Assembly: GCA_964387025.1 (NCBI GenBank)
Contig: CAYLUZ010000005.1
Span: 248,001 to 312,000, forward strand
DNA from: PNON01 sp964387025
GTDB lineage: Bacteria; Chloroflexota; Anaerolineae; Anaerolineales; Anaerolineaceae
Direction of reading: 5' to 3'
Length of the DNA stretch: 64,000 nucleotides
Position numbers and translations under genes: made by a program. The notes under the pieces were generated by a model. The model did no database searches and had not been told where the DNA came from. It saw nothing but the letters and a program-made list of their open reading frames with translations. Below are positions 16,985-26,621 of the stretch, one piece after another. The stretch's first letter is position 1. Every line of letters begins with the position of its first letter.

Positions 16985-19385
16985 GTTGTTTTCCCATCCA
17001 TGCTTCAATAATATGTTCTTTCCCTGTCATATCGAACGGAATGATATTTCCGGGAATATTTTTTCCATTCACTGTTATTTTGATGACACCCCTGTTCACG
17101 CCGTCCGGGTTATGTACTGTGATGTGATATGTTTTTGACCTGAAAGAGCGCATCATGGTGAAACCGCTCCATTTGGACGGGATACATGGGTCCAGCCGCA
17201 AGCCAGCTGGTTCCGGTCGCAGTCCTAAAATGTAGTTTGTGGCGCTGAAGTAGCTCCACGCTGCCGCACCTGTCAGCCATGAGGTACGGGTGTTACCCGG
17301 CCGCGGAGAAAAAGTCGAATAGGTGGTCTGCCCATGCACATATGGTTCGCTCTGGCGAATTTCCGCGCGGGTGTTGTAGGCAGCCGGCATGGAAGAGCGG
17401 TAATATTCGTAAGCACGGTCGCCATTCCCCAGCAGGCATTCGGCTATTACCCCCCAACCGTTGGTGTGGTTGAAGATGCCGGCATTTTCTTTGATGCCCG
17501 GATTGAATACAACCGCCCGCATCACATCGATCGGCATTTTTGCGAATGGTGGCGCGGAAAGCATCAATCCGTACGGTGTGGCCAGGCGTTCGTTGACAGT
17601 CGTCATGCTTTTCTGTGCCTGTTCGGGTGTGGCTGCTCCGCTGATCACCGACCAGACCTGCGTATTGAGATAAACCTGGCCTTCTGCGGAATTCTTCGTG
17701 CCATAGACTGTGCCGTCATCGCCAATCGCCCAGATGAACCAATCGCCATCCCAGGCACAGGCCTGGATGCTGGCATCCAGCTTCTTTCGCTTATTAAGCG
17801 CCCAATTCGATTCTTTCGGAAAATTCAATTGTTCGGCGATCTCGCTGTAAACTGTTAATCCATACCGCACCTGAAATGCAACGAACAGGCTTTCACCGTA
17901 GTAACCCAGCTTCAGGCAGTCGTTCCAATCTGCTGCCAGACCGCAGGGTAAACCATGTTTACCCGTACGCTCCAGGTTGAATTCCAGTGCCCGCTTCATG
18001 TGGCCAAAAACTGTCGCGGAGCTATGATCTGCGTACGGCAGAATCTGGAAATAGAAATCCACATTTCCGGTCTCGTTGACATAAGCTGGAACAGCATTGA
18101 AGAACCACAGGCAGTCATCCGAGCGGTATTCTTCGCGGGCGGGCGGTTTTTCCTTGCCGGGCTGGTGCCCGAACGGTTGGACAATAGGCATCGCACCGCC
18201 AGAAGAGACCTGCCCGGTCAGCATCAATTCCAGCCGTTGGCGGGCTTCTTCGGGGATGGCAGCTACAACCCCAAGAACATCCTGCACCGAGTCGCGGAAG
18301 CCCAGGCCATCCCGTTCCCCGTTATACACCAGGCTGGCAGAGCGCGACCAGGCGAAGCTGATCAGGCTGTTATACAGTCCCCAGACATTGACGGTGTGAT
18401 TAAATTCCTCGTCCGGGGTATCGACCACCAGGCTGCCCAGTTTGTCGTGCCAGTAGTCTTTCAATTTATGCAATTCAACGTTGGCGCGATCCAATGAACC
18501 GTATTCATCCATCGTCTTTTTACCGGTCGAACGCGCGTCACCTATCCCGAGCACGACTAATATCTCCCGGCTTTCCCCGGGCTGCAGGTTCAGGTTGGTT
18601 TGCAGGCTGCCGCATGCATTGTCGCCAAATGCATTGCTGTTGGCGCATTGTCCTTTTTTCACCGCCAGTGGATTGTGGTAGCCGTGATAAGCACCGATGA
18701 AAGCCTCCCGGCTGGTGTCATATCCGTCGATCGTCGATCCAGCCAGTCCCATCCAACTGTGCCGTGCTATATCGTGGATGAAGAAGCTTTCAGTTTCAGG
18801 TGTCAGGTTATCCTGGATGGCAATGCGCAGCAGGTTATCCTTCGTTAATTCACCGCGGACAATGAATAACGAATATTGCAGGTTCACTGAGTCCTGGAAT
18901 GTATCCCATTGGTTGGTGAACTCGCAAAACGAGAAGAGCGAGAGCTGGCGTGGACGATCGCTTTCATTGGTGACTTTCAACCGCCAGTACTCAAAAGTTT
19001 GACCAAGAGGTACGAAGTATGTTGTTTCAGTGGCTATCCCGACATAGTGAGATTCGATCACAGTATAAGCTGTGCCATGCCGGCAGATGGATTGGTAATC
19101 AGCCAGTGGTTTGCCCACCGGCTGCCACGATGATGACCAGTAGTCGCCGCTTTCGCTATCGCGCAGGTAGAAATAACGACCGGGTTGATCAATGGGTACG
19201 CTGTTGAAACGCAGCCGTAGAATGCGTCCGCGGGCACCTGACTTGTAGAAGCTGTAACCTCCGGCGTTATTGGTAATGATCGCTCCATACTCGGTCGAGC
19301 CGAGGTAATTGCTCCATGACTGGGGCGTATCCGGCCGCGTGATGACGTATTCCTTAGCCTTGTCGTCAAAATAACCGTATTGCAT
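16977..19385 (-). CDS. GH94 family glycoside phosphorylase (second copy)
   Basis: An 802-residue protein of the GH94 type (cellobiose/chitobiose/laminaribiose phosphorylases). The N-terminus MQYGYFDDKAKEYVITRPDTPQSWSNYLG is the usual start; the (alpha/alpha)6 barrel contains the GLGFRDSVQDVLG motif and the general acid Asp486 in LAADWNDCL, followed by GESLFVAFQ and PGIKENAGIFNHTNGW. The C-terminal beta domain ends in VNGKNIPGNIIPF. It should cleave a beta-linked disaccharide with phosphate in the cytoplasm, giving sugar 1-phosphate. Its start overlaps the stop of the preceding GH94 gene by one base (TGATG). The exact disaccharide is not readable from sequence. Confidence 0.9.
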   Translation of the reverse strand: MQYGYFDDKAKEYVITRPDTPQSWSNYLGSTEYGAIITNNAGGYSFYKSGARGRILRLRFNSVPIDQPGRYFYLRDSESGDYWSSSWQPVGKPLADYQSICRHGTAYTVIESHYVGIATETTYFVPLGQTFEYWRLKVTNESDRPRQLSLFSFCEFTNQWDTFQDSVNLQYSLFIVRGELTKDNLLRIAIQDNLTPETESFFIHDIARHSWMGLAGSTIDGYDTSREAFIGAYHGYHNPLAVKKGQCANSNAFGDNACGSLQTNLNLQPGESREILVVLGIGDARSTGKKTMDEYGSLDRANVELHKLKDYWHDKLGSLVVDTPDEEFNHTVNVWGLYNSLISFAWSRSASLVYNGERDGLGFRDSVQDVLGVVAAIPEEARQRLELMLTGQVSSGGAMPIVQPFGHQPGKEKPPAREEYRSDDCLWFFNAVPAYVNETGNVDFYFQILPYADHSSATVFGHMKRALEFNLERTGKHGLPCGLAADWNDCLKLGYYGESLFVAFQVRYGLTVYSEIAEQLNFPKESNWALNKRKKLDASIQACAWDGDWFIWAIGDDGTVYGTKNSAEGQVYLNTQVWSVISGAATPEQAQKSMTTVNERLATPYGLMLSAPPFAKMPIDVMRAVVFNPGIKENAGIFNHTNGWGVIAECLLGNGDRAYEYYRSSMPAAYNTRAEIRQSEPYVHGQTTYSTFSPRPGNTRTSWLTGAAAWSYFSATNYILGLRPEPAGLRLDPCIPSKWSGFTMMRSFRSKTYHITVHNPDGVNRGVIKITVNGKNIPGNIIPFDMTGKEHIIEAWMGKQHG

Positions 19386-21835
19386 CAGGCTACCTTGACC
19401 ATTACTCGGACTTCCAATATTCCTTCGGGCGGAATGGGAATGATGTTTCCGGAAATTGGTTTTCCATCAACTTCGATGCTGACCAAATTCCCCGTTCCTT
19501 GCCTTTCAACTTGGATAGAGTATTTGACCCCCCGGAAATTGCGAACCACATCGAAACCTTTCCATGCAGTAGGAATAACCGGATCGATTATCAGCCCTGT
19601 ATATGTGGGACGTATCCCAAGGATCCACTGAGTGATAGCCACGTAATTCCAGGCTGCTGAGCCTGTCAGCCATGAATTCTTGGCTTCGCCGGGTTTCAAA
19701 GCTTCCTTCCCGGAAATCATCTGAGTATAGGCATAAGGTTCGCAGCGGTGAACCTCACTGATCGCTTCCCGCGCCGATGGATTGATCCGCTTGTAATATT
19801 CAAATGCCCGGTCTCCCCGGCCGATCTTTGTCTCCGCGATCATTACCCAGGGATTGGTATGGCAGAATACGCTGCCGTTCTCCTTATAACCGGGCGGATA
19901 GGAAGAGATCTCTCCCAGATGCAAGTAATATTTCGTATATGCAGGATTGAGCAGGACAATACCATGTTCGCAGGCTAGACGTTCTTGTACGGAATCGAGC
20001 GCCTTTTCAGCCTTTCCGTTATCCAATCCAACCCCGGCCATAATGCACATCCCCTGCGGCTCGGCGAAGATCTGTCCTTCTACACATTCACTCGAACCGA
20101 CCGGTTTGCCAAAGTGATCGTAAGCACGCCGGAACCAGGCACCATCCCACCCGGCAGCATTAACAACCTGCTCCATTTTCAAACGGGAATTTTTACAGGT
20201 GATGGCGTCTCCATCCTTTTGGATGTGAGCTGCCATGGCTTCCATTTCTTCATTTGCCAGAATGAACAGACCGCCGATGAATACGCTTTCCGCAACCTTG
20301 CCTTCCTGTGCAGAAGCGGTCTGGAAAGGTTGACCCGGGGTATCAGAGAAGATATTCAAATTGAGGCAGTCATTCCAATCTGCCCGCCCGATCAAAGGCA
20401 GCCCGTGCGGACCCAGGCGGTCGATGGTGTACTGCAGGGATCTCTGTAAATGTGTATATAAATTGGCTTCGGTTCCGGGCTTATTATCGAAGGGAACCAT
20501 CTCATCCAGAATTGACCAATCACCGGTCTCTTTTAGGTATGCTGAAACAGCCAATACCAGCCAGAGTGGATCGTCGTTAAAATTGCTGCCAATATCATTA
20601 TTTCCCATCTTTGTCATGGGCTGATACTGGTGATATGCGCCGCCGTTTGGTAACTGCGTGGCAGCCAGATCAAGTAATCTAACACGAGCCCGTTCCGGCA
20701 CCAAATGCATGAATCCCAGAAGGTCCTGGGTCGAATCTCTAAAACCCATGCCCCGACCGATGCCGGATTCAAAATAGGAGGCTGAACGCGAGAAATTGAA
20801 TGTGACCATCATTTGATATGCGGTCCAGATGTTCACCATGCGGTTGGTATCCTGGTCCGGGGTCGACACATGCAATTTCCCTAAAAGATCATCCCAGTAG
20901 GATCGAAGTTTTAAAAAATCCTGTTCATTATCCTCAGCATGCATATAGCGTTCTATCAATGGTTTCACTGAGGATTTATTGATCAGTAAAGGATGATCGG
21001 GGTCGAACTTCTCTGTCTTGGAATTTTCCTGATACCCGAGCAGGAAAATGACCTTTTTAATTTCACCCGGCTGAAGGACAACTTTCACATGATGCGCTCC
21101 CATTGGCTGCCATCCGAGGGCTATCGAGTTGTTTGTCTTTCCTGTTTCCACTGCGCGGGGATTATCCCAGCCGCGATATGGCCCAAGGAAATCTTCGCGC
21201 TGGGTATCAAAACCGGTCAGATTTTCTGAGCAGGCAAAGAACGCAAAATGATTCCGGCGTTCACGGTATTCGGATTTATGGTAAATGACACCATCTTCCA
21301 CTTCGACTTCTCCAATGGAGTAATTTCGCTGGAAATTGTTGGCGTCATCGTAGGCATCCCATAAACAAAATTCTATGGCAGAGAATACAGATAGATCGGC
21401 AGCCCCCTTACGCTTGTTTTCGAGGGTCAGTTCCCATATTTCAAGGTTTTCCCCAAGCGGTACAAAATATCGGGTTTGAGCAGCAATCCCATCCAATTCG
21501 GACCGGATGATCGTGTATCCCATGCCATGCCTGCATTCATACGTGTCCAGTTTGGTCCGGGTAGGCTGCCAGGTGGGAGACCAGAAATGCGGATTGGAAG
21601 GATCATTATCTCTCAGGTAGATATAGCGCCCATTTGTATCAAGCGGAGCGTTATTATATCGATATCGGGTCAGACGTCGCAGACGTGCATCTTTATAGAA
21701 AGAGTAACCCCCGGCTGTATTGGAAATAATCCCAAAATAAGATTCCAACCCCAGGTAATTGATCCATGGCAGCGGAGTATCTGGTCGTGTTATGACATAC
21801 TCGCGATGCTCGTCATCGAAATATCCAAATTGCAT
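19385..21835 (-). CDS. GH94 family glycoside phosphorylase (first copy)
   Basis: An 816-residue paralogue of the next gene, beginning MQFGYFDDEHREYVITRPDTPLPWINYLG. The GMGFRDSTQDLLG motif, general acid Asp486 in GRADWNDCLNLN, EGQIFAEPQGMC, and PGYKENGSVFCHTNPWVMIAETKIGRG match cellobiose-phosphorylase-type GH94. The ATG at 21835 is chosen: it follows GGGAGGG and gives the family N-terminus; an upstream TTG at 21904 is unlikely. Having two divergent GH94 enzymes suggests two different beta-linked substrates or chain lengths. It is translationally coupled to the downstream GH94 gene. Confidence 0.92.
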   Translation of the reverse strand: MQFGYFDDEHREYVITRPDTPLPWINYLGLESYFGIISNTAGGYSFYKDARLRRLTRYRYNNAPLDTNGRYIYLRDNDPSNPHFWSPTWQPTRTKLDTYECRHGMGYTIIRSELDGIAAQTRYFVPLGENLEIWELTLENKRKGAADLSVFSAIEFCLWDAYDDANNFQRNYSIGEVEVEDGVIYHKSEYRERRNHFAFFACSENLTGFDTQREDFLGPYRGWDNPRAVETGKTNNSIALGWQPMGAHHVKVVLQPGEIKKVIFLLGYQENSKTEKFDPDHPLLINKSSVKPLIERYMHAEDNEQDFLKLRSYWDDLLGKLHVSTPDQDTNRMVNIWTAYQMMVTFNFSRSASYFESGIGRGMGFRDSTQDLLGFMHLVPERARVRLLDLAATQLPNGGAYHQYQPMTKMGNNDIGSNFNDDPLWLVLAVSAYLKETGDWSILDEMVPFDNKPGTEANLYTHLQRSLQYTIDRLGPHGLPLIGRADWNDCLNLNIFSDTPGQPFQTASAQEGKVAESVFIGGLFILANEEMEAMAAHIQKDGDAITCKNSRLKMEQVVNAAGWDGAWFRRAYDHFGKPVGSSECVEGQIFAEPQGMCIMAGVGLDNGKAEKALDSVQERLACEHGIVLLNPAYTKYYLHLGEISSYPPGYKENGSVFCHTNPWVMIAETKIGRGDRAFEYYKRINPSAREAISEVHRCEPYAYTQMISGKEALKPGEAKNSWLTGSAAWNYVAITQWILGIRPTYTGLIIDPVIPTAWKGFDVVRNFRGVKYSIQVERQGTGNLVSIEVDGKPISGNIIPIPPEGILEVRVMVKVA

Positions 21836-21836
21836 A

Positions 21837-21935
21837 TTACCCTCCCAGCCTCTTCCATGAATTGATTTGCAGATACCTTCGGTAATAGTGCTCGGTATTG
21901 GCAATCAAAGGCTGCATAATAGTGTTAATTGACAT
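21837..21935 (-). CDS. Possible 32-residue leader ORF between GH2 and GH94 genes
   Basis: This ORF starts 8 bases after the GH2 stop codon and ends one base before the GH94 ATG, so it fills the only sizeable gap in the operon almost exactly. It reads MSINTIMQPLIANTEHYY followed by RRYLQINSWKRLGG and a TAA; a TGAGGATAA sequence precedes it. No homology is recognised. It could couple translation of GH94 to GH2 or simply be chance. Confidence 0.3.
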   Translation of the reverse strand: MSINTIMQPLIANTEHYYRRYLQINSWKRLGG

Positions 21936-21943
21936 ATTTATCC

Positions 21944-24445
21944 TCAAGGTGTTTTACCTTTTAAATCGTATGAATATGAGTCGAAAACGGAGCGAAGGCT
22001 AAACGCATTTTGTGCCTGCCTCAGGGTCCAACCAGCGGGCATAGGGCAGGAAATTATGGCTGTCCGACCTGCCGGGAGGTTGAAATAGTTATCACTGAAA
22101 ACGACGTCGCTTCCCGCTAAAGATACCTCCACCAGAAGGGCCAAAGTGTGGGATGTCACTTTTATCAACAGTTGGCCTTTTTCCTCATGCAAATGAGCTG
22201 ACAATGCCGGATCGGTCAATTCCAGGTGTTTTATTGGAGCGAAGTATGCCGTCTGCCGGGAAATGAACTGCCCATCCTTGAATAACTCAGCGATAAAAAC
22301 CAGCGAACGGATGTTATCATCCGTGAGCCGATCGGAAAGATCCCACTTGCAGACTTGGGCTGCAGCTTGCGCTTTAACCTTAACTGGTGCTTCCCCTGAA
22401 GTCAGAACCTCCCCTTCGAATGTCTCCAACGACCAGTGAATGCTCCCCTCCCAGGGTTCAAGCAGATCGGTGGTGACAAATACCCCCATTTCAGGCGGGT
22501 TGTCTTCTATGGAAAGCATCACTGGTGCAAAGAAATGGGATGCAGAGTAGTGCAGCGCTTTCCAGCGCCCGAAGTAATCCAGGCTGGACCACGAAGCCAC
22601 CGGCCAGCAATCATTAAGCTGCCAGTACAGGATCCCGGCGACCCGATCGGGGTGCCGCCGCCAGTGCTCCACCCCATAACGAATGCCTTCCGCCTGGAGA
22701 ACCATGCTCAGGTAGACCAGCGAGACAAAATCCTTTGGTAATCGGAACGAATCCAGCATCTGCCTAACTATCAGTGAGTTTCCGTTTGCGTTCTTCTGGT
22801 GCATTTCCATGATGTAGGAGGTCATATTCCAATCAGGCTCATCCGCATAGGTGCGGATGGACGCCAGGGGAGGCAGAGCCTGGAATCCGAACTCGCTCAT
22901 GAAACGCGGATACTGGTCTCGATAAGAACTAAAAGGTTTGCTTCCGTGCCAGACATCCCAATAGTGGGCATCACCCTGGCGTTGACCATTGGGGTTTTCA
23001 AAGGGGATATCAGAGGAAGGTGAGCTGGGCCAATACGAGCGATCCGGGTCCTCCTCCCGGCACCATTCAGGCAGTGTGTGATGGAAGAATTTGTCATACG
23101 CAGGTTTTAGTTTCTGGTGTTCGTCAGACTTCCAGTTCCACTCGACCCATGTCATCTCCATCTCATTGTTGCCGCACCACAACGCCAGGCTGGTACGGTG
23201 GCGCAGCCGGCGGATGTTCTCTACTATCTCCACACGGATATTATTCAGGAAAGCAGTCTCATCGAATGGGTATATGCTGCACGAAAAGATGAAATCTTGC
23301 CAGACCAGAATGCCATAACGATCACAGAGATCGTAAAAGCGCTCTTCTTCATAGAATCCGCCTCCCCAGACACGTAGCATGTTCTGATGCGTATCCACCG
23401 CAGCTTTGATCAGTTCTTCCAAAAAGGCGTCTGTGATGCGGGTGGGAAATGAATCTGCAGGGATCCAGTTGGAGCCTTTCGCGAATATCGAAACACCATT
23501 AACTACAAAAATAAAGGATCGTCCCCACTGGTCTTCCTGCTGACGCAATTCAATTGTCCGCAATCCTAGTTGGTATGAACGCTTATCCAGAAGGGTTGCC
23601 TTTGAGGAATCATCCGCCAGGAGAGCTACTTCCACCTGATAAAGTGGCTGACTGCCATAGCCATTCGGCCACCACAATTCCGGATCGGAGATGGGTACCT
23701 CAACAATGATCTCATTCCCGGCAGTAATTGTTGTCCTTTTTTCGTAAACATTACCATTTGGCGCCGTTATACACACTGCTGCAATGAACGGTGATTTATC
23801 CCAGTGCTGTATGTAAGCTCGAACCTCAACCGTCACTAAGTCTTTGGCATGTTCCTGACACAGGTGAATTTCTGAGAAACGTGCCTGGCTATACCCCTCC
23901 AAACGGATATCCTTCCATATTCCGATCGGAGGAAGTTGTGGACCCCAATCCCACCCGAATTGGCAGGGAGCTTTTCGGATGTGAGGGCTGCCGTGAATTG
24001 CTTGAGGAACACCAGGCAATGGTCGAATGGCTTGCTTTTCTGTTATAAATTTCACCGGTGAAGCAAAGGTGATGGTTAAGTCATTGGCAGCATTAGGTTG
24101 TAGAATTGATTTGATCTCCCATTGGTACTGGCGGAACATGTTGTCCGTGTGACCCAGTTCGGTGCCATTCAGGGAAATCGTTGCCAGTGTATCCAAGCCA
24201 TCACAAACCAGAAATACTTTTTCTTCGGAAAATAGTTCATTCGAGCAGGTAAAGCTGGTCCGGTAGACCCAGTCGGATTCAGCTACCCATTTGACACGCT
24301 TTTCATTGTCTCCGGCAAATGGGTCCGGAATCCGGCCTAATGCCATTAAATCCGTGTGCACTCCACCGGGTACAATGGCTGGCAGCCATTCTGTTGTGCC
24401 TTTTTGCTGGAATTCCCATTTACCTGCCAGAGATTGATATTTCAT
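21944..24445 (-). CDS. GH2 beta-mannosidase
   Basis: An 833-residue cytoplasmic enzyme (no signal peptide) of the beta-mannosidase branch of GH2. The N-terminal jelly-roll begins LAGKWEFQQKGTTEWLPAIVPGGVHTDLMALGRIPDPF. The catalytic barrel contains MLRVWGGGFYE, the acid/base Glu428 in LWCGNNEMEMTW and the nucleophile Glu518 in FMSEFGFQALP, with YWQLNDCWPV further on. It should release mannose from the non-reducing end of beta-mannosides. The ATG overlaps the stop of the preceding mini-GH94 ORF (ATGA). Its place after the ABC transporter genes supports intracellular action on imported oligosaccharides. Confidence 0.93.
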   Translation of the reverse strand: MKYQSLAGKWEFQQKGTTEWLPAIVPGGVHTDLMALGRIPDPFAGDNEKRVKWVAESDWVYRTSFTCSNELFSEEKVFLVCDGLDTLATISLNGTELGHTDNMFRQYQWEIKSILQPNAANDLTITFASPVKFITEKQAIRPLPGVPQAIHGSPHIRKAPCQFGWDWGPQLPPIGIWKDIRLEGYSQARFSEIHLCQEHAKDLVTVEVRAYIQHWDKSPFIAAVCITAPNGNVYEKRTTITAGNEIIVEVPISDPELWWPNGYGSQPLYQVEVALLADDSSKATLLDKRSYQLGLRTIELRQQEDQWGRSFIFVVNGVSIFAKGSNWIPADSFPTRITDAFLEELIKAAVDTHQNMLRVWGGGFYEEERFYDLCDRYGILVWQDFIFSCSIYPFDETAFLNNIRVEIVENIRRLRHRTSLALWCGNNEMEMTWVEWNWKSDEHQKLKPAYDKFFHHTLPEWCREEDPDRSYWPSSPSSDIPFENPNGQRQGDAHYWDVWHGSKPFSSYRDQYPRFMSEFGFQALPPLASIRTYADEPDWNMTSYIMEMHQKNANGNSLIVRQMLDSFRLPKDFVSLVYLSMVLQAEGIRYGVEHWRRHPDRVAGILYWQLNDCWPVASWSSLDYFGRWKALHYSASHFFAPVMLSIEDNPPEMGVFVTTDLLEPWEGSIHWSLETFEGEVLTSGEAPVKVKAQAAAQVCKWDLSDRLTDDNIRSLVFIAELFKDGQFISRQTAYFAPIKHLELTDPALSAHLHEEKGQLLIKVTSHTLALLVEVSLAGSDVVFSDNYFNLPAGRTAIISCPMPAGWTLRQAQNAFSLRSVFDSYSYDLKGKTP

Positions 24446-24615
24446 AATGTGTTTTCCTTATCTGGCTGGTCATCGGTAATCGGTTCAAACCAAACATTAC
24501 CTGGTCCTTCAACAGGATTCGAGCGGGGATTACTTCCTTTTACCCATGCATGCGGAGAATCATGTTGGGTAATGACATACTCACGATATGCACCATCAAA
24601 ATAACCATATTGCAT
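24442..24615 (-). CDS. 57-residue GH94 N-terminal mini-ORF
   Basis: The ORF opens MQYGYFDGAYREYVITQHDSP, which aligns without gaps to the first residues of both full GH94 proteins in this operon (MQYGYFDDKAKEYVITRPDTP and MQFGYFDDEHREYVITRPDTP). After about residue 30 the similarity ends and a Pro/Asp-rich tail leads to a stop that overlaps the GH2 start (ATGA). TAGGGAG precedes the ATG. It is either the remnant of a third GH94 gene whose body was deleted, or a retained small protein. The intact start signal and exact coupling argue that it is still translated. Confidence 0.65.
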   Translation of the reverse strand: MQYGYFDGAYREYVITQHDSPHAWVKGSNPRSNPVEGPGNVWFEPITDDQPDKENTL

Positions 24616-24634
24616 TAATACTCCCTACAAAAAG

Positions 24635-25663
24635 TCAATCCTTCTTTTGATTGTTCGACACAATCTTGTGTCTCAGGGATGGATGCGTTTGAGTATCCCC
24701 TGCAAGTGGAAATTTCCCATAGTTCTCAAAGACTTTCCAGCAGGCTGCGAAATGTTCTGGTTCAATTTCAAGGGAAGGCGGTCTTTGCCTGCATTTTTCA
24801 TAAGCAAGTGGACAGCGGTCAAAATAGACACAGCCGGTGGTAAAGTCCGCAGAAGTTGCCTTGATCTCCACATTAAATTCTTTATCCCATTTTTCATCCA
24901 GACGCGGGACGGAAGAGATGAGCATTTTCGTGTATGGATGCTGTGGATTATTGAATATCTTTTCTGTCAAACCCATTTCTGCAATACAGCCCCGGTATAG
25001 GATCACTGCCTTTTCGCTGATGTAATTAGCCAGCGAGAGATCATGGGTGATGAACAGGATGGATAATCCACGTGTCTTAAGATCGGCGAGGAGATTTAAT
25101 ACATCAATTCGTGTAGAGGCATCAAGCATACTGATTATCTCGTCTGCGACCAGGAATTTGATATCGAGCAAGAGCGCACGGGCAATGAGAAATCGTTGGA
25201 GCTGTCCACCACTCAGTTGGTGGGGATATTTGTTCAGCACATGCTCAGGATTCATGCCCACTGATTTAAGAGCAATGTCGACCTTCCCAGCCCATTCCTG
25301 TTCACTGATCTGTGGATAAAACTCTTCTTTGATGGTTTTAAAAACGCGATCAGCCTTGTAGATCGGGTTGTATGTACTGAATGGGTCCTGGAAAACACCC
25401 TGCACATGACGATAATATTCTTTGAGGGAGTCACCTTTAAGCGTCGAGACGTTTATATCATCCAGCATTATTGTCCCAGCAGAAGTCGAAATGAGACGCA
25501 GGATCATTTTTCCGATCGTGGATTTCCCACTCCCACTTTCACCGATCAGAGAGACTACTTCTCCATCCTGGACGTCAAAACTGATTTCATTAACCGCATG
25601 AAGTTCCTTACCTCCAAACATACCTATCCGATAGGTCTTCGTCACACCCTCAAGTTTAAGCAT
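24635..25663 (-). CDS. Oligosaccharide/peptide-type ABC transporter ATP-binding protein (OppF-like)
   Basis: A 342-residue ABC ATPase: Walker A GESGSGKST, signature LSGGQLQRFLIARALL, Walker B FLVADEIISMLD, H-loop FITHD. The C-terminal oligopeptide-transporter extension (FTTGCVYFDRCPLAYEKCRQRPPSLE...AACW) has four Cys that in this family can hold an iron-sulfur cluster. Note Walker B reads DEIISMLD where DEPTS.LD is usual; the other ATPase also has DEITSALD. The ATG at 25663 overlaps the preceding gene by 8 bases; a GTG at 25672 is an alternative. It pairs with the OppD-like gene to power uptake. Confidence 0.92.
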   Translation of the reverse strand: MLKLEGVTKTYRIGMFGGKELHAVNEISFDVQDGEVVSLIGESGSGKSTIGKMILRLISTSAGTIMLDDINVSTLKGDSLKEYYRHVQGVFQDPFSTYNPIYKADRVFKTIKEEFYPQISEQEWAGKVDIALKSVGMNPEHVLNKYPHQLSGGQLQRFLIARALLLDIKFLVADEIISMLDASTRIDVLNLLADLKTRGLSILFITHDLSLANYISEKAVILYRGCIAEMGLTEKIFNNPQHPYTKMLISSVPRLDEKWDKEFNVEIKATSADFTTGCVYFDRCPLAYEKCRQRPPSLEIEPEHFAACWKVFENYGKFPLAGDTQTHPSLRHKIVSNNQKKD

Positions 25664-26618
25664 TGTTGCCACCTACCTTCCAGCAAGCTGCAAAATGATT
25701 TTTTGCAACTTCGATGAACGGAGGGACTTCAATGCACTTTTCAAACGCAAGAGGACAACGATCCCTGAATCGGCATCCGGCAGGAGGTTCGAGCAAGAGT
25801 GGCGGTTTACCGGGAATACCTGCCAGTTTCTTTTCTGTGTACTTCACCCCGATCTCAGGGAGTGATGAGATCAGTAATTTAGTATAGGGATGGCGAGGTG
25901 AATGGATAATCGATTCGGTGGGTGCTTTCTCTGCCAGTTGACCGGCATACATGATCATAATGCTATCTGCGACCTGGTATAAGATTGAAATATCGTGCGT
26001 GATGATAATGGCACTCTTGCAGAAGCACTGGTTTCGAAATTCGACCAGCATTTCAACGACTGCCTTCTGGCTGGCTACGTCAAGAGCAGATGTGATCTCA
26101 TCAGCAATAAGAATGGAAGGGTCCAGCAATGTGGAAATCACCATGACCATTCTTTGTTTCATTCCGCCGGATAGTTCCATCGGATACATGTTTAAAACTT
26201 CATGCGGTAGTTTGACTTTATCCAGGCGAAGTTTGAGACTGGGCAGGACTGATTTGAAATCCACTTTCTTGGATTCAAGCAGTTCTTCCGTCATTTTTCC
26301 GATCTTCCGAATCGGGTTCATGGCATTCATGGCATACTGTGGAATTATGGAGATCTTGCTGAACCGGAAAGGGTTCATTTTTTCCATATCCCAGATCGGA
26401 AGTTCCATACCATCGAGTGTCACTTTGCCGGATATGTACTTCATGGGAGGTTTGAGAAAGGTCAGACTATGCCCTAATGTAGTCTTTCCACATCCCGATT
26501 CACCTGCCAACCCCATAATCTCTCCATCCGCCATCTGGAAAGAAGTGTTTTCCAGAGCGTGGATTTCCCCTCTTAGGGTTTGGTAATATATTGTAAGGTT
26601 ATCTACTTTTAAGCTCAT
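25656..26618 (-). CDS. Oligosaccharide/peptide-type ABC transporter ATP-binding protein (OppD-like)
   Basis: A 320-residue ATPase: Walker A GESGCGKTT, signature LSGGMKQRMVMVISTL, Walker B ILIADEITSALD, H-loop IITHD. The C-terminal GCRFRDRCPLAFEKC...HFAACW Cys motif is that of the Opp/Dpp ATPase family. In both ATPases Walker B has Glu-Ile in place of the usual Glu-Pro, a variation seen in sugar-type members of this family. It starts three bases after the permease gene and overlaps the next ATPase gene, so the transporter is a tightly coupled unit. Confidence 0.92.
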   Translation of the reverse strand: MSLKVDNLTIYYQTLRGEIHALENTSFQMADGEIMGLAGESGCGKTTLGHSLTFLKPPMKYISGKVTLDGMELPIWDMEKMNPFRFSKISIIPQYAMNAMNPIRKIGKMTEELLESKKVDFKSVLPSLKLRLDKVKLPHEVLNMYPMELSGGMKQRMVMVISTLLDPSILIADEITSALDVASQKAVVEMLVEFRNQCFCKSAIIITHDISILYQVADSIMIMYAGQLAEKAPTESIIHSPRHPYTKLLISSLPEIGVKYTEKKLAGIPGKPPLLLEPPAGCRFRDRCPLAFEKCIEVPPFIEVAKNHFAACWKVGGNNA

Positions 26619-26621
26619 TAT

